From Pseudomonadales bacterium (GTDB taxonomy: Bacteria > Pseudomonadota > Gammaproteobacteria > Pseudomonadales > Pseudohongiellaceae): DNA of 64,000 nucleotides. Below the pieces are notes generated by a model. That model was not told where the DNA came from. It saw only the letters and a program-made list of their open reading frames with translations, and searched no databases. Shown one piece after another: positions 50,335 to 59,913 of the stretch (position 1 is the first letter of the stretch; every line of letters begins with the position of its first letter). The stretch covers positions 372,001-436,000 of the forward strand of contig WLWQ01000003.1 of assembly GCA_012103535.1 (NCBI GenBank), written 5' to 3'. The position numbers were made by a program, and so were the translations under genes.

Positions 50335-51432
50335 ATGAAAAATTCTCGATTTAAGCACATCCTCACAGTGCCATTGATGGCATTTTTAGCGCTTATGGCT
50401 TATGCCAATGTGCATGCCCAGAGCGCCTTATTAAAGCGGGATCTGCCCGAGAGCTATACCGTTCTTGAAGACGACACGTTATGGAATATTGCCAGCCAAT
50501 TTCTACAAGATCCTGAACGTTGGCCGGAGATTTGGCAGCCAGATCCTTATTTAGATAACTCAGATCTGATTTATCCGGGAGATATTCTGCGGGTCAGCGC
50601 TGTGCGTGGCACTCCTCGAATTCTGGTATCCCGGGGGGACCGATCACTTGGGAGTATTGAGCCACAAATTCGCGTGGAACGATTGGAGAGCTCAATTCCT
50701 GAGATCCCATTGGAGTCTATCGAAAGTGCCTTTACCCGCAACAGAATCATTAGCGAGGAGCTCTTCGAAAGCGCTCCCTATTTAGTAGAAAATCTCGGCG
50801 CCAACCTCGCCATTGCGACCGGTGATGAAGTCTATGCTCGAGGCACCTGGCCCGTGGGAACCACTTCCTTCGAGGTCTATCGGGCCGGCCGGATCTATGA
50901 AGGACCCGTTGATGATGTATTTCTTGGCTTGGAAGCTGAATACTTAGGCTTCGCCAGTATTACCGAAGACATCGATGACGACTTGCGTAGATTACTGATT
51001 AACAATAGTAGTAAGGAAATTCGGGTTGGTGACCGCTTACTAATCAGAGAAGAGCAACGCTTGGATTCAACTATTTATCCAAGTGAACCAGATCAACAAG
51101 TTGAAGGCAGGATAATCGCGTTTCTCTCTGGCGAAGCCATGGCTTCACAGCTCGATACCGCGGTAATTAATCTCGGCACGTTGGACTTGCTTAAAGCGGG
51201 TGATGTATTGGCGGTAACCGATGAATCCACGAGCATGGTGGATGAAGTGGAAAGAAGCCGACTATCTTTTAGAGAGCGAATTCGCGCAATTTTTAGAGGT
51301 GAACGTCTCGAAGTTCCCGGTGCGGATCTCGGGACATTACTCGTCTACAAAACTTTTAATAGTCTTAGTTACGCCGTAATTCTTAGCAGCCTCGAGCCCC
51401 TGGCCCTAAATACGAGGGTTGCCAGCCCTTAA
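50335..51432 (+). CDS. LysM-domain peptidoglycan-binding protein
   Basis: This 365-residue exported protein has a signal peptide (about 1-29, ending ANVHAQ) and a LysM domain (about 38-90: YTVLEDDTLWNIASQFL, PERWPEIWQPDPYL, DLIYPGDILRV). LysM domains bind peptidoglycan GlcNAc. The rest is a long β-rich region of unknown function. The gene corresponds in position to PA0020 of Pseudomonas, upstream of dprA. The protein is rich in acidic residues. Confidence 0.9.
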   Translation: MKNSRFKHILTVPLMAFLALMAYANVHAQSALLKRDLPESYTVLEDDTLWNIASQFLQDPERWPEIWQPDPYLDNSDLIYPGDILRVSAVRGTPRILVSRGDRSLGSIEPQIRVERLESSIPEIPLESIESAFTRNRIISEELFESAPYLVENLGANLAIATGDEVYARGTWPVGTTSFEVYRAGRIYEGPVDDVFLGLEAEYLGFASITEDIDDDLRRLLINNSSKEIRVGDRLLIREEQRLDSTIYPSEPDQQVEGRIIAFLSGEAMASQLDTAVINLGTLDLLKAGDVLAVTDESTSMVDEVERSRLSFRERIRAIFRGERLEVPGADLGTLLVYKTFNSLSYAVILSSLEPLALNTRVASP

Positions 51433-51466
51433 AAACACAATACATTCCATCGATCAAGGATGAACT

Positions 51467-52594
51467 ATGGAAGCCACCACCACTCATAGCTATTTGGCTC
51501 TGCTCCACGATGCCCAAGTTTCCCCAGCATTATTTGGGCGCCTGCTTGCAAAATTTGACTCAATAGCGGGAATCCGTAATCAATCCCTTACAGAACTCTT
51601 ATCCCAAGGTTTAAATAAAACCCAGGCAGAGGTGTTTAAGCGCCGACGTTTGTATCTAAAATCAGGAAAAACTGCGTCATTACTCGCTAAATGGGCCGAT
51701 AATCCGAAAAATAGCATAATACTGTTTGAGTCCCCTGATTATCCAAACAGGTTGCGCCACATTCCAGTACCGCCACCCCTGTTGTTTGCACGGGGTAACT
51801 TATCAATTTTGCATACGCCGACCTTGGCTATTGTTGGTAGTCGTCGCAGTTCGAGTTATGGCAATCGAACATCACTGTGGATGGCGCACGAATTGGCGCG
51901 CCTGGGTCTTACTATCTGTAGTGGATTGGCGCAGGGTATCGATGGGGAGGCGCACCGCGGAGCACTGCAAGCACAGGGCAATACTATTGCGGTTGTCGCC
52001 ACTGGATTAGATAGCGTTTATCCGGCGGTACACAAAACATTGTCTGAGCAAATTGCAGAGGATGGATTGCTCTTGTCGGAATTCCCAATGAACACTTCCC
52101 CGCGGCGCGAAAACTTTCCCCGCCGCAATAGAATAATCAGTGGCCTCAGCTTGGGTGTATTAGTTGTAGAAGCGAATCTCCGCAGCGGATCTCTGATCAC
52201 CGCACGCCAGGCATTAGAACAAAACCGAGATGTCTTTGTAGTTCCTGGACAAATAAATAGCGAACAAAGTAGAGGATGTCACTGGCTAATTAAGCAAGGC
52301 GCGCCATTGGTTGAATCACCCGAGGAAATATTAGAAAGCTATCCTGAGCTGGGATTGGTTAAGCCAGATGTACAAGACTTTGAAAAAACAAAAGAGCCTG
52401 GCAATAAAGGAATCAACAAAATTCAACAAGCAATCTTAGAAACAATAGGTACGGACCAAGTCCTTCTTGATTATCTACTCAAGGAGACTGGTATTCCGAT
52501 GGCGAGACTCGCAACTGAGTTAATGACCTTAGAAATTGAAGGCATAATTTCTGCACAAGGAGGAAGATACTTCAGGTCCTTAAACGAAATCTAA
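51467..52594 (+). CDS. dprA: DNA-processing protein DprA
   Basis: DprA protects incoming single-stranded DNA and loads RecA during natural transformation. The 375-residue protein has the Rossmann-like core: IVGSRRSSSYGNRTSLWMA, TICSGLAQGIDGEAHRGAL, ATGLDSVYPAVHKTL, SEFPMNTSPRRENFPRRNRI and EANLRSGSLITARQALEQ. A C-terminal winged helix (from about 310) is present. The presence of DprA does not prove competence. It follows the LysM gene by 34 bases. Confidence 0.96.
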   Translation: MEATTTHSYLALLHDAQVSPALFGRLLAKFDSIAGIRNQSLTELLSQGLNKTQAEVFKRRRLYLKSGKTASLLAKWADNPKNSIILFESPDYPNRLRHIPVPPPLLFARGNLSILHTPTLAIVGSRRSSSYGNRTSLWMAHELARLGLTICSGLAQGIDGEAHRGALQAQGNTIAVVATGLDSVYPAVHKTLSEQIAEDGLLLSEFPMNTSPRRENFPRRNRIISGLSLGVLVVEANLRSGSLITARQALEQNRDVFVVPGQINSEQSRGCHWLIKQGAPLVESPEEILESYPELGLVKPDVQDFEKTKEPGNKGINKIQQAILETIGTDQVLLDYLLKETGIPMARLATELMTLEIEGIISAQGGRYFRSLNEI

Positions 52595-52678
52595 TGGCGC
52601 GATTTAACTGTGCTTGCAACCAATTTCGGACTGCGGTAGTTTCCTTTTTTCGCATTTTCTAAGCTGGAAGCCAAAGCA

Positions 52679-53179
52679 ATGAGTGAAACTTTTGTTGCAA
52701 TACTGATGGGGTCCGAGAACGACCTTCCCGTTATGCAAGCCGGAGCCGATGTCTTAAAACAGCTCGGTATCAAGTATGAAATAAAAATAACATCGGCCCA
52801 TCGAACGCCCGCGGTCACGCAACAATACATTACTGATGCAGTATCACGCGGTTGCCAAGTCTTTATTGCTGGCGCAGGGCTTGCTGCACACCTGGCTGGG
52901 GCGACAGCAGCCCATACCACCAAGCCAGTTATTGGTGTTCCGATCGATGCCGGCCCTTTAAGCGGACTTGATTCACTACTTTCAACAGTGCAAATGCCCG
53001 GCGGTATCCCTGTAGCAACAGTGGCTATCGGCAAAGCGGGTGCCAAAAATGCTGGATACTTAGCTGCACAAATTCTGTCTCTATCAGATAGCGATTTAGC
53101 CGAGCGAGTAAAAGCCGAGCGAGCGGCGAATGCTGAAAAAGTTCAAGCCCAAGACCAAGCCTTACAGGATTCGCTATAA
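52679..53179 (+). CDS. purE: N5-carboxyaminoimidazole ribonucleotide mutase PurE
   Basis: PurE converts N5-CAIR to CAIR in purine synthesis. The 166-residue class I protein has FVAILMGSENDLPVMQAGAD, the substrate loop TSAHRTPAVTQQYI and AGAGLAAHLAGATAAHTTKP, with GIPVATVAIGKAGAKNAGYL downstream. The usual partner purK is not adjacent: tsaC follows after 21 bases. PurK is expected elsewhere in the genome. The gene occupies about the place of qor in the Pseudomonas order, but lies before tsaC. Confidence 0.95.
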   Translation: MSETFVAILMGSENDLPVMQAGADVLKQLGIKYEIKITSAHRTPAVTQQYITDAVSRGCQVFIAGAGLAAHLAGATAAHTTKPVIGVPIDAGPLSGLDSLLSTVQMPGGIPVATVAIGKAGAKNAGYLAAQILSLSDSDLAERVKAERAANAEKVQAQDQALQDSL

Positions 53180-53200
53180 ATCTTCCGACAGGATCGCCCA

Positions 53201-53755
53201 ATGGGCAATCACGATCTCAACACTGCCTGTGAATTTCTCCATCAGGGAAAAGTAATCGCCTATCCCACGGAGGCGGTTTGGGGATTTGGTTGCGATCCTT
53301 TTTGTGAAGAAGCCGTTGGCAGAATCTTAACTATCAAACAAAGACCAGTCGAAAAGGGGCTTATTCTAGTTGCCGCCGATCTCTTACAGATTTCGGATTT
53401 AGTAGAGGATCTACCCGCTGCTCAATTGGCAATATTGGAAAGCAGTTGGCCTGGCCCAACGACATGGCTTATTCCGGATCTGAATCAGCGATTTCCTGAC
53501 TGGATTAAAGGTACCCATGATTCTATTGCTATTCGTGTTAGTGCCCACCCTTTGGTACACGCATTATGTACGCAATTCGGAAAACCTGTGGTTTCGACAT
53601 CGGCAAATTCTGCTGGCGAAGAAGAAATTAGATCTAGATTAATTCTTGAAGAACATTTCGCAGATAAGATTGACTACATAGTTGAAGGTGAACTCGGAGA
53701 TCGAGGTACGCCTTCGCAAATCAAAGACTTAGTGACCGGGCAAGTTTTGCGCTAG
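53201..53755 (+). CDS. tsaC: Threonylcarbamoyl-AMP synthase TsaC (YrdC)
   Basis: TsaC makes the L-threonylcarbamoyl-AMP used in t6A37 modification of ANN-decoding tRNAs. The 184-residue, single-domain protein has KVIAYPTEAVWGFGCDPFCE near residue 17, the KQRPVEKGLILVAADL segment, WPGPTTWLIPD, and VVSTSANSAGE near 130. It lacks the Sua5 C-terminal domain, so it is the short YrdC type. Synteny dprA-tsaC-hemF-aroE as in Pseudomonas. Confidence 0.95.
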   Translation: MGNHDLNTACEFLHQGKVIAYPTEAVWGFGCDPFCEEAVGRILTIKQRPVEKGLILVAADLLQISDLVEDLPAAQLAILESSWPGPTTWLIPDLNQRFPDWIKGTHDSIAIRVSAHPLVHALCTQFGKPVVSTSANSAGEEEIRSRLILEEHFADKIDYIVEGELGDRGTPSQIKDLVTGQVLR

Positions 53756-54712
<957 letters not shown>

Positions 54713-54737
54713 ATTCCTCACCACAAGGACCAAGGAT

Positions 54738-55550
54738 ATGACTCGCTACGCAGTCATAGGCACTCCGATTTCACACAGTAAATCGCCGCTTATTCATCGC
54801 TTGTTCGCAGAACAAACAAATCAAGATGTGCAGTATGAAGCAATTGAAGTCCAAGCCGATGACTTCGATTCTTTTGTGACGGACTTTTTTGCAGCGAATG
54901 GCGGCGGATTAAATGTCACTGTTCCGCACAAGGAGCGAGCACATAAAATAGCTCAACTACTTGCGCCGAACGCAAAGCTCGCTGGCGCGGTTAACACCTT
55001 ATATTTGAATAAAGAAAATGTTTTGTGTGGAGACAACACCGATGGGCGAGGCCTCGTGCGCGACATTCAGAACAATCACGAAATCCAAATTGCAGGGAAA
55101 AGGGTGCTGGTAATCGGAGCGGGTGGTGCAGTGCGCGGCGCCCTGGTTGCCTTGATCGATGCTAAGCCCGCTACATTAACTATAGTAAATCGCACCCTGG
55201 AAAAAGCTGAACAGTTGCGCTTAATATTCGAAATTCAACTCGCCATCGAAACGTCAAGTTTCGAACAATTAGACGGCGAGTTCGACCTTGTAATTAACGG
55301 CACGTCACTTGGATTAAGCGGAGAAACTCCGCCGATCTTGGCGAGCCACTTGAGCCCCAATGCTTGTTGTTATGACATGATGTATGGAAATGAAGATACT
55401 GCTTTCGTTGCATGGGCTAAAAACAACGGTGCCGTAAAAGCGTTAGATGGTTTGGGTATGCTAGTAGAACAGGCCGCAGAATCTTTTTTATTATGGCGCG
55501 GAGTCAGGCCTGAGACAGAGCCAGTAATTAGCAAATTGAGGAATCAGTGA
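54738..55550 (+). CDS. aroE: Shikimate dehydrogenase AroE
   Basis: AroE reduces 3-dehydroshikimate with NADPH in aromatic amino-acid synthesis. The 270-residue protein has the substrate-binding GTPISHSKSPLIHRLFAEQ, the catalytic Lys in NVTVPHKERAHKIAQ, GDNTDGRGLVRDI with the catalytic Asp, and the NADP motif VIGAGGAVRGALVAL. It converges on the next gene with a seven-base overlap of ends. Confidence 0.96.
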   Translation: MTRYAVIGTPISHSKSPLIHRLFAEQTNQDVQYEAIEVQADDFDSFVTDFFAANGGGLNVTVPHKERAHKIAQLLAPNAKLAGAVNTLYLNKENVLCGDNTDGRGLVRDIQNNHEIQIAGKRVLVIGAGGAVRGALVALIDAKPATLTIVNRTLEKAEQLRLIFEIQLAIETSSFEQLDGEFDLVINGTSLGLSGETPPILASHLSPNACCYDMMYGNEDTAFVAWAKNNGAVKALDGLGMLVEQAAESFLLWRGVRPETEPVISKLRNQ

Positions 55551-56209
55551 GAATCTTTCTTCTGGCGATTCTCGAAATCTAAATCGATTGCCAAAGTATT
55601 GGTCATGTCTGACCATTGTTTCCAAACTTGATCCCAGCCTTTCCCTTTGCGCGTCTCTACGTATTCCTTAAATTCATTTGATCCATAGACACTGTCTTGT
55701 GCAGTCATTTGCTTCGCAGTTTCTTCTACCACATCATCGAGGCTATTAGCGAGCGTTTCACCAATAAGGTGATGGACAATGATATTCGCTTTTGTGATGT
55801 CCATTGGAATAAGCGGAATTCCAGCACGGACGATGTACTGATCGTTTACTTCTTCGATAAGGCGGTGAGAAAGATAAGCTTGCTGCATTAGTGCTTCTAA
55901 GCCCTCTTCTGCAATATTAGCATTCACTGGCTCGAGAAAATAATTCCTAGCCACTTCGAGGAAGGGTTGAACATAGTCACCAATACCAGCATCCGTCGCA
56001 TGAAAGGAAACAGCCGCGATAAATGTTGGTACATGATTTATGTACTCAATAACAAATTCCCGCAGCGCTTTGCCGGGCTCGTCTTCTGGCAGTGTAATTA
56101 CTTTGGGCAGGGAGCCTAAGTGAGCTGCAAGAATTTTCAGCAAAGCCCCAGACTCAGCTTCGTGCTGATTAGCGGCCTCAACCAGAGTTTCGATGTTCAG
56201 CTCTTTCAT
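55544..56209 (-). CDS. Conserved-looking hypothetical protein, family not recognised
   Basis: This acidic, soluble 221-residue protein is predicted mostly helical, with no signal peptide or membrane segment. His and Glu residues are scattered through its helices (AAVSFHATDAGIG, AYLSHRLIEEVND, IIVHHLIGETLANSLD), which recalls all-helical metal- or lipid-binding proteins, but I see no diagnostic motif. It is separated from the cox operon by a terminator, so it is an independent unit, convergent with aroE. Confidence 0.7.
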   Translation of the reverse strand: MKELNIETLVEAANQHEAESGALLKILAAHLGSLPKVITLPEDEPGKALREFVIEYINHVPTFIAAVSFHATDAGIGDYVQPFLEVARNYFLEPVNANIAEEGLEALMQQAYLSHRLIEEVNDQYIVRAGIPLIPMDITKANIIVHHLIGETLANSLDDVVEETAKQMTAQDSVYGSNEFKEYVETRKGKGWDQVWKQWSDMTNTLAIDLDFENRQKKDSH

Positions 56210-56276
56210 AACTATAAGACAGCTCTGCCTAATTAGGGTTCAGAACTACTATTTCCTGCACAATTGTTGCAACCAT

Positions 56277-56308
56277 AAAAAAAGGGCTATTGAGTTAACT
56301 ATAGCCCT
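56277..56308 (-). terminator. Intrinsic terminator of the cytochrome oxidase operon
   Basis: Read on the minus strand, the stem AGGGCTAT (56301-56308 complement) pairs with ATAGCCCT (56283-56290 complement) across a 10-base loop containing GTTAAC, and is followed by seven T's (complement of 56277-56283). It lies 23 bases past the subunit IV stop. Confidence 0.9.
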
Positions 56309-56331
56309 CTCTCGACATTCCAGCGGAAGAT

Positions 56332-56712
56332 TTAGTGTTCTTCCTCTCCTTCTTCGCCATGAAGCTCGGCAGGAGTTAACGCCACCGCGTCGCGATCGTG
56401 TCCCATGTAAGCAAAGCGTGCTTCTTCCGTGTAACTTCCTTCTATTGACATGAATCCAATAAGCAGAAGTAACACTGTCGGTGGACCAAGAATCGTTAGT
56501 ACTAATGCCATCCGCTCCCACACTGCGTGCATAAATATCGCAACGATAAAACCAGCCTTTAGAAACATAAAAGTGATTACTAATGTCCAGCGTAAAGCAC
56601 CTTGCACATCGAAATAATCGACGGCATAGGAGAATCCGCTCAATACGAAGAGCAGTATCCAAATTTTGTAATAGATCCCTAAGGGATGTTGTTGTCCTTC
56701 AGCAGAAGCCAT
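56332..56712 (-). CDS. Cytochrome c oxidase subunit IV
   Basis: This 126-residue small membrane protein of the prokaryotic COX4/CyoD-like family has three predicted helices (around 15-33, 41-63 and 68-90). The segments YYKIWILLFVLSGFSYAVDY and MFLKAGFIVAIFMHAVWERM match the family. A charged tail rich in Glu follows. It is the last gene of the oxidase operon, 12 bases after a subunit III gene and just ahead of the terminator. Confidence 0.85.
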   Translation of the reverse strand: MASAEGQQHPLGIYYKIWILLFVLSGFSYAVDYFDVQGALRWTLVITFMFLKAGFIVAIFMHAVWERMALVLTILGPPTVLLLLIGFMSIEGSYTEEARFAYMGHDRDAVALTPAELHGEEGEEEH

Positions 56713-56724
56713 TAAAGTCGTTCC

Positions 56725-57405
56725 TTACAATAAATAGAAAAATGCGAAAATGAATACCCAAACCAAATCAACAAAGTGCCAATAGAGACCGGCTATTTCC
56801 ACGATCTCAAATCCTTTTTCGTCGTAGTATCCTCGTTTAACCCGGAAGGCCACCCATAGCAGGTAGATAACCCCGGCCGATACGTGTAGTCCGTGAAACC
56901 CGGTCACCATAAAAAAGACCGATCCAAACTGTGGTGCTCCAAAAGGATTACCCCAGGGCCGAACCCCCTCATCGACGATTAACTTAGTCCACTCAAAAGC
57001 CTGCATACCAACAAACGAAGCACCGAAGGCCGCTGTGGCACAAATTAACCAAAAGGTTTTCATTTTTTCTTTGCGATAACCCATGTTGACCGCTAGCGCC
57101 ATCGTGCCAGAGCTAGTAATCAGGATAAATGTCATTATGGCAATGAGAATCAACGGTATCGGATCACCACCGAAAGAGAGCGCGAAGATTTCACTCTGTG
57201 CTGGCCAAGGCTCAGTGGTGGTAATGCGTACATTAAGGTAGCCCACCAAAAAGCAAGAGAAGATAAAGGTGTCACTTACGAGGAAGATCCACATCATGGC
57301 CTTGCCCCAAGGCACATGATAGGCCTGCTTATCAGCAGCCCAATCATCTACTAGACCAGTAATTCCCTCGTGAGGTCCAATCTCGTTTGCTGTTGCTTCA
57401 CTCAT
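56725..57405 (-). CDS. Cytochrome c oxidase subunit III (second copy)
   Basis: This 226-residue heme-copper oxidase subunit III has several predicted membrane helices. Family segments are GKAMMWIFLVSDTFIFSCFL near residue 33, GMQAFEW with the conserved membrane Glu, FFMVTGFHGLHVSAGVIYLL and LYWHFVDLVWVFIFAFFYLL at the C-terminus. It closely follows a first, more diverged subunit III gene (gap 33 bases). This copy looks canonical. Confidence 0.9.
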   Translation of the reverse strand: MSEATANEIGPHEGITGLVDDWAADKQAYHVPWGKAMMWIFLVSDTFIFSCFLVGYLNVRITTTEPWPAQSEIFALSFGGDPIPLILIAIMTFILITSSGTMALAVNMGYRKEKMKTFWLICATAAFGASFVGMQAFEWTKLIVDEGVRPWGNPFGAPQFGSVFFMVTGFHGLHVSAGVIYLLWVAFRVKRGYYDEKGFEIVEIAGLYWHFVDLVWVFIFAFFYLL

Positions 57406-57438
57406 TAATATATCCCACTAAATAATGCGTAATCTTTT

Positions 57439-58053
57439 TTAAGTATTCGAAAGTAGTGCAAAGAGCACTAGCCAAATCACCAATAGAAAGTGCCAATACA
57501 ATGTACAGAGCTCAATGCTCAGTTTGACATCGTTACTGTCACGTCCCGATAACAGGCGAATAGAACTCTTACTCCAAACCCAGAGGCCACCCAGTAGATG
57601 CACCGCATGCAAGCCTGTCATTAAATAATAGAAGGCGTTGGCGGGATTTGAAGTCATAAAGTAACCAGCTTCTTGTAAATTACTCCAAGTAAGCAATTGG
57701 CCTGCAATGAAAAAGATCGCAAAGAATCCGCCGGTAATGAAAGCGATCTTTACATTCTTGTGATCATCAGTATTTACAATGTTGCGTGCCCATTGGAACA
57801 ACACGCTGCTGATAACTAACAGCCCGGTGTTAAACCAAAGTTGCGCAGGTTCAGATAAAGGCTGCCAGTCAGGCAGCTCCATGCGTAGAAAGTAGCCCAC
57901 GGTAAACAGTGAAAAAACCACTGAAGCAACTACCAGGAATACGGACAACGCCACCTTTTCATTAGGAGCATCAATTGCACCCTCAGCTTCTAATCCGCCA
58001 ATTACACCCTTCGTTTCCCAGGGCTTGGCAGTTATGGTTTTGAACAAACTCAT
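57439..58053 (-). CDS. Cytochrome c oxidase subunit III-like protein (first copy)
   Basis: This 204-residue membrane protein with five predicted helices is homologous to the second copy in its C-terminal part: YYLMTGLHAVHLLGGLWVW and LYWHFLLVIWLVLFALL. The N-terminal part is distinct. It overlaps the end of ctaD by four bases, indicating translational coupling. Two subunit III genes in tandem suggest a specialised oxidase, or that one copy has another structural role. Confidence 0.87.
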   Translation of the reverse strand: MSLFKTITAKPWETKGVIGGLEAEGAIDAPNEKVALSVFLVVASVVFSLFTVGYFLRMELPDWQPLSEPAQLWFNTGLLVISSVLFQWARNIVNTDDHKNVKIAFITGGFFAIFFIAGQLLTWSNLQEAGYFMTSNPANAFYYLMTGLHAVHLLGGLWVWSKSSIRLLSGRDSNDVKLSIELCTLYWHFLLVIWLVLFALLSNT

Positions 58054-59840
58054 ACGTCGGCCAATGATTCGTCTTGATCAGGATCGAAATGCTGTTCATC
58101 CACTGTTGGTTCTTCACTCTCAGGAGTGTTCTGAGGAATAAAGTCTTCATGGGCGCCAGGAACACTGTAGTCATAGGCCCAACGATATACAGTAGGCAAT
58201 GACTCGCCCCAGTTACCATGCTTCGGTGGTGTATCGGGAGTGTGCCACTCAAGTGATGCAGCACCCCATGGATTAGGATCGGCTTTCGGTCCGTTACGGA
58301 GACTCCAGATAATGTTGATGAAGAACAACAATTGTGAAGCACCCACAAACAGCGCAGCGATGGTAATCGCCGTATTCAGATCCTGCGCAGACTGCGGTAG
58401 AAAATCCGTAGTGCCTAATGCGTAGTAGCGGCGCGGTACGCCCAGGAATCCCAAGTAGTGCATCGGTAGATAAATCGCGTAAGTACCGAGGAAAGTACAC
58501 CAGAAGTGCAGCTTCGCCATACCTTCATGGAACATGCGGCCTGACATTTTCGGATACCAGTGATAGATCGCTGCGAACACAACAAGTACTGGCGATACGC
58601 CCATCACCATGTGAAAGTGCGCGACAACAAAATAGGTATCAGAAAGCGGTAAATCGATAACCACGTTGCCGAGGAATAAACCGGTCAAACCACCGTGAAT
58701 GAAGGTAAAAATAAATCCGATAGCGAAATACATCGGCGCATTCAATCGAATATCACCTTCCCAAAGTGTCAGCACCCAGTTGTACACTTTGAGTGCGGTA
58801 GGTACGGCAATAATTAGTGTGGTGGTGGCAAAGAAGAATCCAAAATAAGGATGCATACCACTGACATACATGTGGTGGGCCCAAACGATAAAGCTTAAGC
58901 CACCGATGGCGATAATCGCCCATACCATCATGCGGTAACCAAAAATATTTTTACGCGCATGAACACTCAATACATCAGACACTAGTCCGAATGCCGGTAA
59001 TGCCACGATATACACTTCAGGGTGACCGAAGAACCAGAAGAGGTGTTGGAACAGAACCGGTGAACCACCATTGTGATCAAGTGGTGCTCCGGATTCGATG
59101 ATTGCCGGCATGAAAAAACTCGTGCCGAGCAAGATGTCGAACAGCATCATAATGGCAGCCACGAGCAGCGCCGGGAATGCGAACAACGCTAAGATCGTTG
59201 CAATGAAGATGCCCCAAACAGAAAGCGGTAAACGCATCATGGTTAAGCCGCGGCAGCGGTACTGCAGAACGGTAACCACATAGTTCAAGCCACCCATGGT
59301 GGTGGCAACGATAAACACTCCCAGTGAAACAAGCATCAACACGATGCCCATGTCGTGGCCTGGAGTTCCTGCTAAATTTGTTTGCGGCGGATAGAGTGTC
59401 CAGCCCCCGCCAGTGGGCCCGCCAGAGACAAAGAAACTGGCCATCAAGATAATTACAGAGACCAAAAACACCCATACCGAGAGCATGTTCATAAAGGGGA
59501 ACACCATGTCTCGAGCACCGCACATCAGCGGTATGAGGTAGTTACCGAAGCCTCCGAGAAAGAGCGCCGTCAGGAGATAGACCACCATGATCATGCCGTG
59601 CATGGTCACTGCCTGATAATAAAAACTTGGATCGATGTAATCTGCTGTCTCTGGGAATCCGAGCTGCATGCGGAAAAGCAATGACAGTATCAATCCAACC
59701 AGACCTGTGAAAACGGCTATGCTGCCATACTGAATAGCAATAACTTTATGATCCTGACAGAAAACCCAGCGTCCTATCCACGTATGTGGATGATGCATCT
59801 CCATCTCAGAATCGCGATCTGCTAATGGTACGTAAGCCAT
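58050..59840 (-). CDS. ctaD: Cytochrome c oxidase subunit I (A-type heme-copper oxidase)
   Basis: This is the catalytic subunit with low-spin heme and a heme-CuB centre reducing O2. The 596-residue protein has twelve or more helices, the cross-linked pair motif FWFFGHPEVYIVALPAFG (His-Pro-Glu-Val-Tyr), the two CuB histidines in VWAHHMYVSG, the K-channel Lys in TALKVYNW and heme ligands in FVVAHFHMVMG. The Glu in GHPEVY marks an A1-type enzyme. The C-terminus has a long acidic tail. It lies 73 bases after the subunit II gene. Confidence 0.96.
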   Translation of the reverse strand: MAYVPLADRDSEMEMHHPHTWIGRWVFCQDHKVIAIQYGSIAVFTGLVGLILSLLFRMQLGFPETADYIDPSFYYQAVTMHGMIMVVYLLTALFLGGFGNYLIPLMCGARDMVFPFMNMLSVWVFLVSVIILMASFFVSGGPTGGGWTLYPPQTNLAGTPGHDMGIVLMLVSLGVFIVATTMGGLNYVVTVLQYRCRGLTMMRLPLSVWGIFIATILALFAFPALLVAAIMMLFDILLGTSFFMPAIIESGAPLDHNGGSPVLFQHLFWFFGHPEVYIVALPAFGLVSDVLSVHARKNIFGYRMMVWAIIAIGGLSFIVWAHHMYVSGMHPYFGFFFATTTLIIAVPTALKVYNWVLTLWEGDIRLNAPMYFAIGFIFTFIHGGLTGLFLGNVVIDLPLSDTYFVVAHFHMVMGVSPVLVVFAAIYHWYPKMSGRMFHEGMAKLHFWCTFLGTYAIYLPMHYLGFLGVPRRYYALGTTDFLPQSAQDLNTAITIAALFVGASQLLFFINIIWSLRNGPKADPNPWGAASLEWHTPDTPPKHGNWGESLPTVYRWAYDYSVPGAHEDFIPQNTPESEEPTVDEQHFDPDQDESLADV

Positions 59841-59913
59841 TAATTCCTCCTAATCTCTCTTTGAGTGTGGCCCGGGGCCACTGTAAATCTTTTAAACTGT
59901 TTCGTTTATTCTG

